Below are positions 16,299-25,575 of a stretch of DNA of 64,000 nt, in pieces. How positions within the stretch are numbered: the stretch's first letter is position 1; each line of letters opens with the position of its first letter. The DNA comes from Halonotius roseus (GTDB lineage Archaea > Halobacteriota > Halobacteria > Halobacteriales > Haloferacaceae), in NCBI RefSeq assembly GCF_006861655.1, contig NZ_SESI01000002.1, positions 62,001 to 126,000 on the forward strand. Direction: 5' to 3'. The notes under the pieces were generated by a model. That model saw only the letters and a list, made by a program, of their open reading frames with translations. It had not been told where the DNA came from and made no database searches. The position numbers were made by a program, and so were the translations under genes.

Positions 16299-17374
16299 CG
16301 GCCGCGACCCTCCAGTGGCGCGCCGGTGCCGAGCAGTGTGTGGCGGGCTTCGTCCCATGCGGCCTCGACGGCCGCGGTCACGTCCGCGCTCCGGTCGCCG
16401 AGAGCGCGGACGGTCACGCCCGCGTCGTCTTTGAGGACTGACGCGCCGGCGGTGACCTCGTGGTCGGTCAGCCGATCGTGGATCGCGTCGGCGAGTTCGT
16501 CGGCATCGGCCGATGGCGCAAAGACATACAGCGTCCCGACGACAGCGTGCTCGCCGACGGTCGCCGGATCGCGTGGGTCGCGTTCGTCCGGTCGCAGATC
16601 GACTGCGTCAGCACACACAAGCGTGTCATCGACGCGGGCCTCCAGCCGACTGTGGAAATGGTCGAAGCTGAACGGCTCGTGGTCGGTCAGCCCGTTCGGG
16701 ACGAACACGTCGCCGACGATGACGGTCGCATCCGGGGCCATCTCGACGGTCGTCGTCTGCAGGCAGCGGGCGTCCTCGTTGAGGATCGTCGACCCGGGGA
16801 TGTATTCGAGATGCGCGCCCGATTCGGCGACGAGCGTCGCGTCGAGATGGGCGTAGCTCGCCTTCATCGTCTGGATTTTCGTCGCGCTCTGTGTCGTCAC
16901 GTGCGCGCGCGAACCGGGTCGGGCCTCAACCGAGAGCGTCTGGCGGTCGCCTTGGGTGACCGCGCCCGTCGGATCCTGCAGACAGATCGTCGTCATCCCC
17001 TCGACTGGGTCGCTGTCGAGCGTCCCCGTCAGGTGGTACGGCACCTTCACGAGATCCGAAATCAGTCGGGTCGGGTTGTCGCCGTCGCGGGCGACGACGA
17101 GGTCGGCGACGCCGTTTTTCCCGTGGCCGAACGCCGGCGACTGCGGGAGGTGCTGGGTGCCATACTCGCGGAACACCGGCGGGATGGTGTGGTCGGTCGC
17201 GGCGTCGCTGGCGGCGTCGTTGTCGTCGGTGCTGTCGGCGTCGGCGTCGATGTTGGCATCGGTGCTGTCGGCGTCGCCGCCGGTGCCGTCGCTGTCGGTA
17301 TCGGCAGCGGTGCTGTCGCTGTCGATGCTGGCGTCGCCGTCGGTGCCGCTATCGCTATCGCTGTCGGTGCTCAC
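16295..17374 (-). CDS. ureD: Urease accessory protein UreD/UreH with acidic N-terminal extension
   Basis: A 359-residue protein. Residues from about 65 onward are UreD-like: [51 protein letters not shown], and [16 protein letters not shown]. UreD is the scaffold on which UreF, UreG and apo-urease assemble. The first 62 residues are a low-complexity Ser/Asp/Thr/Ala extension absent from bacterial UreD. It may be a real haloarchaeal acidic tail or the start may be internal, but no better ATG is seen. It overlaps ureG by 4 bp. Confidence 0.9.
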   Translation of the reverse strand: MSTDSDSDSGTDGDASIDSDSTAADTDSDGTGGDADSTDANIDADADSTDDNDAASDAATDHTIPPVFREYGTQHLPQSPAFGHGKNGVADLVVARDGDNPTRLISDLVKVPYHLTGTLDSDPVEGMTTICLQDPTGAVTQGDRQTLSVEARPGSRAHVTTQSATKIQTMKASYAHLDATLVAESGAHLEYIPGSTILNEDARCLQTTTVEMAPDATVIVGDVFVPNGLTDHEPFSFDHFHSRLEARVDDTLVCADAVDLRPDERDPRDPATVGEHAVVGTLYVFAPSADADELADAIHDRLTDHEVTAGASVLKDDAGVTVRALGDRSADVTAAVEAAWDEARHTLLGTGAPLEGRGR

Positions 17375-17991
17375 GCGAACAGAACGCTCCGTTCGATGCT
17401 GTCGACCACCTCGTCGATCCCCTCCTCGGCTTTGCAGTTCGTGAAGATCGTCGGCTCCTCGCCGCGAACTGTCTCGGCATCTTCCTCCAGTACGTCGAGA
17501 TCGACATCGACGTGTGGGGCGAGGTCGGTCTTGTTGATGACCAGCAGGTCGGCCTGGGTGACGCCCGGCCCGCGCTTTCGTGGGATGTCGTCGCCCTCGG
17601 CGACCGAGATGACGAACATGAAGTAGTCGGCGAGTTCGGGGTTGAACGTCGCCGCGAGGTTGTCGCCGCCGGATTCGATGAGGACGACATCCAACTCGGG
17701 GTGTTCCTCGGTGAACTCGTCGATCTTATCGAGGTTCATCGATGGGTCTTCGCGGATCCCCGTATGTGGACACGCGCCGGTTTCAACGCCGGCGACGAGC
17801 TCCTCGTCGATCCGGCCGGCGAACGACGCCTGGAGTCGCTCGGCGTCCTCCTGTGTCATGATGTCGTTGGCGATGACGCCGACGTTGTAGCCGGCGTCGT
17901 CGAGCCGCGGGACGAGCTGCTGGACGAGGGCGGTCTTCCCCGAGCCGACGGGGCCGCCGAGGCCGATCTTCGCCACGTCTCGGTATCCCAT
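17371..17991 (-). CDS. ureG: Urease accessory GTPase UreG
   Basis: A 206-residue SIMIBI GTPase. The P-loop is [11 protein letters not shown] (residues 12-22), followed by [31 protein letters not shown] (the CPH nickel-binding motif) and [11 protein letters not shown] (guanine specificity NKTD). It couples GTP hydrolysis to nickel transfer into urease in the UreDFG complex. The start shares one base with the ureA stop. Confidence 0.96.
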   Translation of the reverse strand: MGYRDVAKIGLGGPVGSGKTALVQQLVPRLDDAGYNVGVIANDIMTQEDAERLQASFAGRIDEELVAGVETGACPHTGIREDPSMNLDKIDEFTEEHPELDVVLIESGGDNLAATFNPELADYFMFVISVAEGDDIPRKRGPGVTQADLLVINKTDLAPHVDVDLDVLEEDAETVRGEEPTIFTNCKAEEGIDEVVDSIERSVLFA

Positions 17992-18317
17992 CAGTCGAGT
18001 TGCTCCTCGGTGTCGGCGCGGATCGGCTCGTGGACGGTCACGAGTTTGGTGCCGTCGGGGAAGGTGGGTTCGACCTGCACCATATCAACCATCTCCGGGA
18101 CGCCCTCCATCACGTCTTCGCGGCTCAGGAGGCTCGTCGCCTCTTCGCGGATCTCGGCGACGTTTTCGCCCTCGCGGGCGCGTTCACAGACCCAATCGGA
18201 GATGTAGGCGACCGTTTCGGGGTGGTTGAGTTCGATACCGCGTTCCTTCCGTCGTCTGGCGAGCTCTGCCGCCATGAAGATCGTGAGTCGTTCGTTGTCC
18301 TTGGGTGAGAGTTTCAT
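17991..18317 (-). CDS. ureA: Urease subunit gamma
   Basis: A 108-residue protein with the UreA sequence pattern: [23 protein letters not shown] at the start, [14 protein letters not shown] and [23 protein letters not shown] at the end. It packs against UreB and UreC in the (alpha-beta-gamma)3 urease. It lies in the order B-C-A here rather than A-B-C as in most bacteria, overlapping ureC by 4 bp. Confidence 0.97.
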   Translation of the reverse strand: MKLSPKDNERLTIFMAAELARRRKERGIELNHPETVAYISDWVCERAREGENVAEIREEATSLLSREDVMEGVPEMVDMVQVEPTFPDGTKLVTVHEPIRADTEEQLD

Positions 18318-20026
18318 AGCGTGTACCTCTGTGCGAGTGGGAGTTCCTCGGCCGGTTCACAGGTGACGTGTTCGCCGTCGACCTCGACCTCGAACGTCTG
18401 GGCGTCGATCTCGATGTCGTCGGGTGCGTAATCGTTGTGCAGCATGTCGGATTTGCCAACGTCGCGGGTGCCCTCCACGGGGCGGACGGTCGAATCGAGA
18501 TCGAGTTCGTCGCCGATGTCGTTCTCGTAGGCAGCCTCGCTGACGAACGTTGTGCTCAGGGCGTTTTTCGCCTTGCCGACCGCGCCCTCCCGGGAGCGTT
18601 GCATCACGGGCTCGCAGGTCATCAGCGAGCCGTTGGCCTCGCCCATCTCGCTGTGGACGGGGAAGCCGCCCTTGATGACGTACTTGGGTTTGATGCCGAA
18701 GAACTCCGGCTCCCAGAGGGCGATATCTGCCATCTTGCCCGTTTCGAGCGAGCCGATGTAGTCGTCGATACCCGCGACCTTCGCGGGGTTGATCGTGTAC
18801 TTCGCAATGTAGCGTTCGATCCGGCTGTTGTCCGCGTCGGTGCCCTCGTCGGCCGGCAGCGGGCCGCGCTGGGCTTTCATCTTGTGGGCCGTCTGCCACG
18901 TCCGGCAGATAACCTCGGCCATCCGTCCCATCGCCTGGGAGTCGGAGGTCATCATGCTGATCGCGCCCATGTCGTGGAGCACGTCCTCCGCGGCGATGGT
19001 CTCCGAGCGAATCCGTGACTCGGCGAAGGCAACGTCCTCCGGCACATCCGGGTTCAGGTGGTGACAAACCATCACCATATCGAGGTGTTCGTCGAACGTG
19101 TTGACCGTGTACGGCATCGAGGGGTTCGTCGACGACGGCAGCATGTGGTCGTGGCCGATGAGTTCGAGCACGTCCGGAGCGTGGCCGCCGCCGGCACCCT
19201 CGATGTGGAAGGTGTGGATCGTTCGGCCGTCGATAGCGTCGAAGGTGTCCTCGACGAAGCCGGATTCGTTGAGCGTGTCGGTGTGGATACAGACCTGCAC
19301 ATCCTCCTCGTCGGCGACGGTGAGCGCGCTGTCGATGACGGCGGGTGTCGAGCCCCAGTCCTCGTGGAGTTTGAGCCCGCAGGCACCCGCGTCGATCTGT
19401 TCGTGGATCGATTCGGGTTGGCTGCTGTTGCCCTTCGCGTAGAAGCCGACGTTCATCGGGTACTCCTCGGCGGCTTCGAGGAAGCGTTTGATGTTCTCGG
19501 GGCCGGGCGTACAGGTGGTCGCGCCGCCGCCGTAGCCGCCGCCGAACATCGTCGTGATCCCGCTTGCGAGAGCGTGCTCGAACAGCTCCTTGCTGTTGAA
19601 GTGGACGTGGATGTCGAACGCGCCGGGTGTGGCGATGAGGCCGTCGGCCGGCACCGCGTCGGTACTCGCGCCGATGATCAGGTTCTCGTCGACGCCGTCC
19701 ATCGTGTCGGGGTTGCCGGCCTTGCCGAAGCCGGCGACCTCACCGTTCCGAACGCCGAGGTCGCCCTTCTGGACGCCGAGGACAGGATCGATCAGAACAA
19801 CGTTCGTATAGACGTAGTCGAGCGCGCCCTCGGCTTGGGTCGTGCCGGGCTGCATCCCCATCCCGTCACGCATCGTCTTGCCGCCGCCGAAAACCGCCTC
19901 GTCGCCGTAGGTCGTGTGATCCTCTTCGATCTCCGCAAGAAGGTTGGTGTCGCCGAGTCGAATCCGGTCGCCCTCAGTTGCCCCAAAGAGATCCGTGTAG
20001 GCCTTCCGGGAGAGTTCGCGGCTCAT
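18314..20026 (-). CDS. ureC: Urease subunit alpha (catalytic)
   Basis: A 570-residue amidohydrolase with a complete nickel site: H140 and H142 (HVH), carbamylated K219 in [13 protein letters not shown]248 in CIHTDT, H274 in [11 protein letters not shown], and D362 in TSDSQAMGR. The mobile-flap motif [13 protein letters not shown] is present around 319-331. It hydrolyses urea to ammonia and carbamate. Full length and all active-site residues are present, so the enzyme should be functional once loaded with nickel. Confidence 0.98.
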   Translation of the reverse strand: MSRELSRKAYTDLFGATEGDRIRLGDTNLLAEIEEDHTTYGDEAVFGGGKTMRDGMGMQPGTTQAEGALDYVYTNVVLIDPVLGVQKGDLGVRNGEVAGFGKAGNPDTMDGVDENLIIGASTDAVPADGLIATPGAFDIHVHFNSKELFEHALASGITTMFGGGYGGGATTCTPGPENIKRFLEAAEEYPMNVGFYAKGNSSQPESIHEQIDAGACGLKLHEDWGSTPAVIDSALTVADEEDVQVCIHTDTLNESGFVEDTFDAIDGRTIHTFHIEGAGGGHAPDVLELIGHDHMLPSSTNPSMPYTVNTFDEHLDMVMVCHHLNPDVPEDVAFAESRIRSETIAAEDVLHDMGAISMMTSDSQAMGRMAEVICRTWQTAHKMKAQRGPLPADEGTDADNSRIERYIAKYTINPAKVAGIDDYIGSLETGKMADIALWEPEFFGIKPKYVIKGGFPVHSEMGEANGSLMTCEPVMQRSREGAVGKAKNALSTTFVSEAAYENDIGDELDLDSTVRPVEGTRDVGKSDMLHNDYAPDDIEIDAQTFEVEVDGEHVTCEPAEELPLAQRYTL

Positions 20027-20406
20027 TCGTCGGCCTCCATATACCCCTGCTCGCGGGCGCGTTCGAGAGCCGCTTCCTTGATTTCCTCGTCGTCGAGGTC
20101 GCCCTCGACGAGACCGCCCATTCCCTTCATAATTCGGTTGCCTCCGTAGGCAACGAGATCAACATCTTCCTCACAGCCAGGTTCGAACCGGATCGCCGTG
20201 CCGGCCGGGATATCGAGTCGCATCCCGTAGGCGGCTTCACGGTCGAAATCGAGTGCTGGATTCGCCTCGAAAAAATGGAAATGCGAGCCGACCTGTGAGG
20301 GTCGGTCGCCGGTGTTTTCGACGGTTACCGATGCCGTCTCGCGATCGGCGTTGATCTCGACCGGTTCGTCGGCCGTCAGCAGCTCGCCGGGAACCATCTC
20401 ACTCAT
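20023..20406 (-). CDS. ureB: Urease subunit beta
   Basis: A 127-residue UreB starting [10 protein letters not shown]. The fold motif [30 protein letters not shown] and GTAIRFEPG are typical. It is the first gene of the operon and overlaps ureC by 4 bp. The longer frame to 20466 was rejected because family similarity begins at 20406. The promoter lies upstream at about 20480-20520. Confidence 0.96.
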   Translation of the reverse strand: MSEMVPGELLTADEPVEINADRETASVTVENTGDRPSQVGSHFHFFEANPALDFDREAAYGMRLDIPAGTAIRFEPGCEEDVDLVAYGGNRIMKGMGGLVEGDLDDEEIKEAALERAREQGYMEADE

Positions 20407-20482
20407 CGATTCGCTCCCTCCGTGTGGGCCAGTGCAGTGTGGCTGGTGAACAAACAGGCATAACAAGCTGCGATTCGGACAA

Positions 20483-20520
20483 CAATGATAAAAACGTTTC
20501 TTTCAGTGTAGTAATACTGG
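20483..20520 (-). promoter_or_regulatory. Urease operon promoter with CCAGTATTAC upstream motif
   Basis: Read on the minus strand, CCAGTATTAC (20511-20520) is followed by CACTG and then by an AT-rich TATA candidate TTTTTATCATT near 20483-20493. Transcription would begin near 20463, giving a leader of roughly 60 nt before ureB. The same 10-mer, in the same orientation and spacing, precedes the nickel-importer genes. CAGT-N8-ACTG forms a short dyad here. Confidence 0.5.
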
Positions 20521-20673
20521 CCTCAGACGAGCTGAATAAAAATAATAGAAAAAATAGCGTGTGAAACCACATAGATAAATTTTAGAGCGACAACTATCAC
20601 GCCCGCATCCAACAATCACCAAGCTCAAACGGTACCGCCGGCCGAAGGAGCGATCATGGGCGGCAAATGTTTC

Positions 20674-21474
20674 CTAAAACTCACCGTTCAGCAGGGACTG
20701 CCGGGCCGCCGCGATCGTCAGCGGAACCTCGTCGTCGGGGGCGATCCCCTCGAACAGCCGCACCGTCGGCGGCGGTCGCAGGCCCTGCTCGGCCAGCAGC
20801 GATCTGTCGGTCACCACCTCCCGAACGGCACCGTCGGCAGCGATGGTACCGTTCTGTCCGACAAGGATCACGCGGTCGGCGATCGCCGGAACGAGATCGA
20901 GCGACGGGGTGAACAGCACTACCGCCCCGTCGTGGTCAACGATCCGCCGCTGGATGCGCTCACGGTAGGTCGCATCGACCGCGCCGAACGGCTCGTCAAG
21001 CAGGAGCACGTCAGGGTCGAAGGCGAGGACACTTGCCACCGCTGCCCGCTGTTTTTCGCCACCCGACAGCCGGAACGGCGGGCGATCCAGCAGGCCATTA
21101 AGGCCGAGATCGTCGGCAAGTGCCTCGACGCGGCGGGCGGCCGTCTCGCGGGACTGGCCCAACTGCGCCGGCCCGTACTCGATGTCCTCGCGGACGGTCG
21201 TGTTGAAGAGGTAGTCGTCGGGATCCTGCAGCAACACGCCGAGTCGCTCCCGGACGGCTTCGGCGTCAGTTGTCTCCCCGAAGTAGTCGACCGACCCCGC
21301 GGTGGGTTCGATGAGCCCACCGAGGGCGAGTTGAAGCGTCGTTTTCCCCGACCCGTTCGCGCCGACGACAGCGACGCGTTCGCCCTCGCTGATCGTGAGA
21401 CTCACCTCGCTGATCGCGGTTGTGCCATCAGGATACTCGTGGGTCAGCCCGTGCGCGTTGATCACGGGCTCCAT
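20674..21474 (-). CDS. nikO: Nickel/cobalt ECF-type importer, ATPase subunit
   Basis: A 266-residue ABC ATPase of the CbiO/NikO type. Walker A is GANGSGKTT, the signature is RLSGGEKQRAAVA and Walker B is VLLLDEPFGAVDA. It energises the CbiMNQ-type membrane complex. The assignment to nickel rather than cobalt comes from its setting between urease and nikR. It is the last of the four genes. Confidence 0.88.
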   Translation of the reverse strand: MEPVINAHGLTHEYPDGTTAISEVSLTISEGERVAVVGANGSGKTTLQLALGGLIEPTAGSVDYFGETTDAEAVRERLGVLLQDPDDYLFNTTVREDIEYGPAQLGQSRETAARRVEALADDLGLNGLLDRPPFRLSGGEKQRAAVASVLAFDPDVLLLDEPFGAVDATYRERIQRRIVDHDGAVVLFTPSLDLVPAIADRVILVGQNGTIAADGAVREVVTDRSLLAEQGLRPPPTVRLFEGIAPDDEVPLTIAAARQSLLNGEF

Positions 21475-21487
21475 CGAACCACCCCGC

Positions 21488-22300
21488 TCACAGCCCCCAT
21501 CGAATCACTCCCGAGCCGACAACCGCGACGGCGGCGACAACGAGCAACGCGTAGTCGCCGGCGTCAACCGACCGCGAGCGGCGGTACGGTGACGGCGGCC
21601 GCGCCCCGCCGCGGGCTCGCATCCCGCGGCCGACACGCTCGCCGCGGTCGAGCGTTCGCAGGAGGAACGTCCCCGCGACGCGGCGGCCGTCGCGCCAGCC
21701 GCCGCGGAGCGTTGCCTCCCCTTTCGTCCGGCTGTTCCGCGCCAAGATCAGCCGCTGGAGCTCGTCAAAGAACAAAAACAGATAGCGGTAGGTGATCGCG
21801 ATCACCCACACGAGCGCGACCGGTACCCGGAGTTGTCGCAGTGCCGCGACGACCGCCGAAAACGGCGTCGTCAATACGATCAGCGACAGCAGCGCGACGC
21901 CGACGCCGACCCGCAACGTAAACAGGACGACGTAGGCGACCCCGGCGTCGGTGATCGCAAGCCCGAACACAGAGGCGACCACCTCTCCCGGCAGCAACAC
22001 GGCCTGCGGGAGAACGATCAACGCGGAGACCAGCGGGACGACCGCGGCGCGGGCGAGCAGTCGCCGGAGCGGGACGGCCGACAGCCACGCGAGGGCGAGT
22101 GTGAGTCCGGCAAAGCCAACGGTCACCGCAAGCGTTCGCGTGATCATCACCGCCAAGGCGAGGCCGGCGACCGCGACCAGCGTCACCCGCGGATCGCGCC
22201 GCTGGAGAAAGCCGTCGGTGGCGGCGACCTGTTCGGCGGTAAAGACGGCGCGCAACGCAGCTGTGATCGATTCGACCGAGCGGCCGACGACGCCGGTCAC
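21488..22300 (-). CDS. nikQ: Nickel/cobalt ECF-type importer, transmembrane subunit
   Basis: About 270 residues, five or six helices, with the EcfT/CbiQ coupling motifs near the C-terminal cytoplasmic region (ALRQLRVPVALVWV and RTKGEATLRGG, the A-R-G type signature for contacting the ATPase). I chose the GTG at 22300, which overlaps the upstream gene stop (GTGA). The longer ORF upstream is out of character (arginine-rich shadow sequence). Confidence 0.8.
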   Translation of the reverse strand: MTGVVGRSVESITAALRAVFTAEQVAATDGFLQRRDPRVTLVAVAGLALAVMITRTLAVTVGFAGLTLALAWLSAVPLRRLLARAAVVPLVSALIVLPQAVLLPGEVVASVFGLAITDAGVAYVVLFTLRVGVGVALLSLIVLTTPFSAVVAALRQLRVPVALVWVIAITYRYLFLFFDELQRLILARNSRTKGEATLRGGWRDGRRVAGTFLLRTLDRGERVGRGMRARGGARPPSPYRRSRSVDAGDYALLVVAAVAVVGSGVIRWGL

Positions 22301-22596
22301 GGTTCGAGCAGGCGACCCGCGCCGACGGCGACCGCGAGTGTGAGTGCCGTGCCGACGACCGCCGCGAGGAGCGTCCCCAGCGATCCGCCGACCCCCGGGA
22401 TGGCGTATCCCGGCAGGAGAGCGGGTGCGACGCTGGTCGCCGCGTCGGCGGCTCCGGTCGCTTCGGCGGCGTTTTCGAGCGGTTCGGCGTAGCCGACCGC
22501 GCCCGCTGCCCAGCCGAACACCGGGGTGAGCACGACGAGGACGAGGAGGCCGATCAGCGCGCCGCGAAGCCACGAGTCGCCGGTGGCGACGCTCAT
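22297..22596 (-). CDS. nikN: CbiN/PDGLE-type small membrane component of the importer
   Basis: A 99-residue protein with two membrane helices (about 10-28 and 72-93) and a linker containing GYAEPLENAAE, similar to the PDGLE region of CbiN/NikN proteins. Such small subunits assist metal loading on the CbiM/NikM protein. It starts 4 bp inside the end of the nikM-like gene. Confidence 0.75.
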   Translation of the reverse strand: MSVATGDSWLRGALIGLLVLVVLTPVFGWAAGAVGYAEPLENAAEATGAADAATSVAPALLPGYAIPGVGGSLGTLLAAVVGTALTLAVAVGAGRLLEP

Positions 22597-23246
22597 GCGC
22601 TCACCTCCGGCGACAGCGCGTCGTCGACGCGACCGACCACAAGGTTCGGCCGCGCGTTCGCAACGTAACCGTAGACGGCGGCGGTGATCGCCCCCTCAAT
22701 GAGCCCGAGGAGGGCGTGGCCGACGACCATGATCGGCACCGTCACGCCAAGCTCGTAGGCGAACGCCGAGGAGGCCCCGACGCCGACGCCGACCGCGAGC
22801 GCCGAGACCGTGATCGCCCCCCAGCCCGCGACGAAGGCCGCGCCGGTCTCGTGGAATCCGCTGAACGCCCGGAAGAGACCGTAGCCGACCAGCACGTCGA
22901 CGACAGCCATCGCAAAGAGGTTGCCGCCGAGGGCGATGATCCCGCCGTCACCGAAGACGAGGGCCTGGATCGTCACAACAGCCGTCATAGCGAGGATGCC
23001 GAGAGAGGGGCCGAGCAGAATCCCGGCGAACGCGCCGCCGACGAAATGCGCGCTGGTGCCGCCGGGGATCGGCCAGTTCAACATCTGTGCCGCGAAGATA
23101 CCCGCCGCGACGACGCCGAGCAGCGGTGTTCGTTCGTCGCCCAGCTCACCGCGGGCGCGCCTGACCGCGATCCCGATTGCGATCCCGGAGCCGAGCCAGA
23201 ACAGCCCCGCCACCAGCGGATCGAGAAACCCATCTGGAATATGCAT
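22593..23246 (-). CDS. nikM: Nickel/cobalt importer substrate-specific component
   Basis: A 217-residue CbiM/NikM protein beginning MHIPDGFLDP. The first four residues supply the amino-terminal metal site (M1, H2) that defines the family. GTSAHFVGGAFAG carries a further conserved His. Seven or so helices are present. The ATG at 23246 is required, because the mature N-terminus must be MHIPDGF, so the upstream frame to 23291 is not used. It leads the operon and is divergent from nikR. Confidence 0.92.
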   Translation of the reverse strand: MHIPDGFLDPLVAGLFWLGSGIAIGIAVRRARGELGDERTPLLGVVAAGIFAAQMLNWPIPGGTSAHFVGGAFAGILLGPSLGILAMTAVVTIQALVFGDGGIIALGGNLFAMAVVDVLVGYGLFRAFSGFHETGAAFVAGWGAITVSALAVGVGVGASSAFAYELGVTVPIMVVGHALLGLIEGAITAAVYGYVANARPNLVVGRVDDALSPEVSA

Positions 23247-23271
23247 GCTGACTGGCTCACTGTGTAGTACG

Positions 23272-23305
23272 GTAATAATACTTCCCCACAAAATCGTAAT
23301 ACTGG
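23272..23305 (-). promoter_or_regulatory. nikMNQO promoter with CCAGTATTAC upstream motif
   Basis: On the minus strand, CCAGTATTAC (23296-23305) precedes AGTATTATTACC, whose TATTATT core lies about 29 bp before the nikM ATG. The motif-to-TATA distance is the same, within about 2 bp, as in the urease promoter. TACTG-N7-CAGTA (23300-23316) is a small dyad that overlaps the motif. Confidence 0.5.
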
Positions 23306-23371
23306 ACGATACAGTACCATGTCACCAGGAGATCGCCGAAGAATTAAACGGGTGCTCGAAAATACGGAGCT

Positions 23372-23788
23372 ATGAGCGACGACCTCGACCGGATGAGCGT
23401 GACACTCCCGCCAGCCCTCCTCGCCGAACTCGACGGCGTCGTTGAGGCCGGCGACTACGACAGCCGTTCGGAGGCGACCCGCGACGCGCTGCGCGCGTTT
23501 GTCACGGAGTTCAACCAACAGACCGATCTCTCGGGGACACTGAGCGGGACAGTTGTCGTCCTCTACGAACACGAACACAGCGGCGTCACCGACGAGATGA
23601 GCGAACTCCAACACGATTTCACCGAGACGATCATCGCCGTCCACCACGTCCATCTCAGCGACCACCTCTGTCTGGAATCGATCGCCGTCGATGGGCCGGG
23701 CGAGCGGATCGAAGCCCTGCTCGACCGGATTCGACCGCTGAAAGGGGTTCACGGCGTCAAACTCACCGTCGTCGAAGCTGATCGTTGA
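23372..23788 (+). CDS. nikR: Nickel-responsive regulator NikR
   Basis: A 138-residue protein with an N-terminal ribbon-helix-helix (DRMSVTLPPALLAELD, SRSEATRDALRAFV) and a C-terminal ACT-like domain. The nickel ligands H81, H92, H94 and C100 have exactly the spacing of E. coli NikR (76, 87, 89, 95), in the segment AVHHVHLSDHLC. Nickel-bound NikR normally represses uptake genes, so the divergent nikMNQO operon is the natural target. A TATA-like GAATTAAAC about 28 bp upstream indicates a leaderless start at 23372. Confidence 0.95.
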   Translation: MSDDLDRMSVTLPPALLAELDGVVEAGDYDSRSEATRDALRAFVTEFNQQTDLSGTLSGTVVVLYEHEHSGVTDEMSELQHDFTETIIAVHHVHLSDHLCLESIAVDGPGERIEALLDRIRPLKGVHGVKLTVVEADR

Positions 23789-24152
23789 GGCCGATTACGG
23801 CGGTTTGATCGGTTGTCGCCACTCCGGATGTCACCGCTTCTCGCTGACCCCAACCGGGTTAGGATGACTTATCGACCTTAGTTACTCGCCGGCGAATATT
23901 ATCGGCGCGCGCCCCGCAGTTGTTGCCGGTGACTCGCCGGTACTGGTCGCCCGCTCGCCGGCCTACCGCGCTGTCGCCCCTTTCGGGTGGCACTCCCCCG
24001 TATCCAACAGAATCCGACGAATGAAGCGTAACAAACACAAAATAATCCATATCTAAATTTCACCCGTCTATCTAGGTATTATACCCCGATACACATCCAA
24101 AATATAAGGATCCCATATTACAACAAGGATATTGTGAGTATATATCCACCTA
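23789..24152. other. Intergenic region between nikR and urtABCDE, no gene seen
   Basis: About 360 bp. The first half is GC-rich with no gene I can support; a minus-strand ORF of 63 codons (23859-24050) has no recognisable features. The second half is strongly AT-rich and leads into the urt promoter. Confidence 0.5.
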
Positions 24153-24186
24153 TTCCACTTCTATTGGAAGGATTTATATAATATAC
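24153..24186 (+). promoter_or_regulatory. urt promoter: dyad TTCCA-N7-TGGAA followed by TATA box
   Basis: TTCCA (24153-24157) and TGGAA (24165-24169) form an inverted repeat directly upstream of TTTATATAATATA (24173-24185). The start of transcription would be near 24204, where a short leader ORF begins. A dyad abutting the TATA/BRE region is a likely operator or activator site. Confidence 0.55.
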
Positions 24187-24208
24187 GTATCTCAACAGAG
24201 ATGACGAT

Positions 24209-24292
24209 ATGAACGGACAGACGGACTACAATGCGGCTGACCAGGTTGCGTATGCACACAATAACCAGCGAGACACGGAGGATGTACAATGA
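24209..24292 (+). CDS. 27-codon leader ORF overlapping urtA
   Basis: ATG at 24209 opens 27 codons ending TGA at 24290-24292, which overlaps the urtA ATG (24289) as ATGA. The predicted transcript start (about 24204) puts this ORF at the extreme 5' end. The peptide is polar, with many Asn, Gln and Asp, and has no known family. It may couple ribosome entry to urtA or be a regulatory leader. Only position and overlap support it. Confidence 0.4.
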   Translation: MNGQTDYNAADQVAYAHNNQRDTEDVQ

Positions 24293-25572
24293 GTGACAAT
24301 CACGTTTCTCGACGATCAGTTCTTGCAACCGGTGCGGCCGGCGTCGGCGCGGCACTGGCCGGCTGTTCCGGCGGTGGCGGCGGTGGTGACAGCGGGAGCG
24401 ACACGATCAAGATCGGTGTGCTCGAAGACCGTTCTGGCAACTTCTCGCTTGTCGGCACGCCGAAGTGGCGCGCCAGCAAGCTCGCTATCGAGGAGATCAA
24501 CGACAACGGCGGGATCATGGGCCAGCAGATCGAGCTGTTCGATCCCGACCCGCAGTCGGACAACCAACGCTACCAGCAGCTCACCGAGCGGCTCATCCAG
24601 CAGGAGGATGTCGACGCGCTGTGGGCCGGCTACTCCTCGGCGACCCGTGAGGCGATCCGGCCGATCATCGACCGCGAGGATCAGCTGTACTTCTATACGA
24701 CCCAGTACGAGGGTGGCGTCGCCGACAAGAACGTGTTCTGTATGGGATCGACAGCCCGCCAGCAGCTCGGCAGTGTCGTTCCCTACATGATCGAGAACTT
24801 CGGCACCGACATCTACACCATCGCGGCCGACTACAACTTCGGCCAGCTGTCGGCCGACTGGGTGAAGGTCATCGCCCAGGAGAACGGCGCGTCGGTCAAC
24901 AATGAGGAGTTCATCCCGCTGTCGAACCAGAACTTCGGCTCGACGATCAGCAACATTCAGGAGGCCGACCCCGACTTCGTGATGGCGATCCTCGTCGGCA
25001 ACAACCATTCCTCGTTCTGGAACCAGCGCACCTCGGCTGGCCTCGACATCCCGATGGGCACCTCAACCGTGATGGCCCAGAGCTACCAGCACAAACGGCT
25101 CGAAGCCCCGGCACTCGCGGATGTCTACGGCGGGTTCAACTACATGGAGGAGATCCCGACCGACCGCAACGAGGATTACGTCAGCCGGTACTACGACCGC
25201 TTCCCGGACGCCGGCTACGCCAACCAGGAGTCGGTCAACAACTACTTCTCGATGTACATGTACAAAGACGCCGTCGAGGCGGCCGGCACCACCGATCAGC
25301 AAGCCGTCCGCGAGGAGCTCGAAGGCGGGATGGAGGTCACCGGCGACCAGTCCCCGGAAGGCGACATCAGCCTTCAGGGGCCGGTTCACCACATGACCCA
25401 CAACATGCGGGTCATGAAGTGCGACGCCGACCACAACATCACCGTCGAAGACGAGCGGATGATTCCGGAGCAGTTCCTCTCGGAGACGGTCGGCATCGAT
25501 CTCTCAGGCGAAGACAGCGAGCTAGAGCGGCAGTTCACGCCGACCGAGTATTACGACGCCGCAGGGGAGTAA
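24289..25572 (+). CDS. urtA: Urea ABC transporter substrate-binding lipoprotein
   Basis: A 427-residue periplasmic-binding-type protein. The N-terminus has a twin-arginine signal (SRRSVLATG) and a lipobox LAGC with the lipidated Cys26, then a Gly-rich linker. The mature part follows the UrtA/AmiC pattern: IKIGVLEDRSGNFSLVG, TTQYEGGVADKNVF, and AADYNFGQLSADWV. It captures urea (or a short-chain amide) outside the cell and hands it to UrtBC. The gene leads urtABCDE and lies in the same block as urease and nickel uptake. Confidence 0.93.
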   Translation: MSDNHVSRRSVLATGAAGVGAALAGCSGGGGGGDSGSDTIKIGVLEDRSGNFSLVGTPKWRASKLAIEEINDNGGIMGQQIELFDPDPQSDNQRYQQLTERLIQQEDVDALWAGYSSATREAIRPIIDREDQLYFYTTQYEGGVADKNVFCMGSTARQQLGSVVPYMIENFGTDIYTIAADYNFGQLSADWVKVIAQENGASVNNEEFIPLSNQNFGSTISNIQEADPDFVMAILVGNNHSSFWNQRTSAGLDIPMGTSTVMAQSYQHKRLEAPALADVYGGFNYMEEIPTDRNEDYVSRYYDRFPDAGYANQESVNNYFSMYMYKDAVEAAGTTDQQAVREELEGGMEVTGDQSPEGDISLQGPVHHMTHNMRVMKCDADHNITVEDERMIPEQFLSETVGIDLSGEDSELERQFTPTEYYDAAGE

Positions 25573-25575
25573 CTG

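Noticed and set aside
23247-23371. E. coli-type NikR operator GTATGA-N16-TCATAC
   Set aside because: Not present; the shared CCAGTATTAC motif and small dyads are a better, though unproven, candidate.
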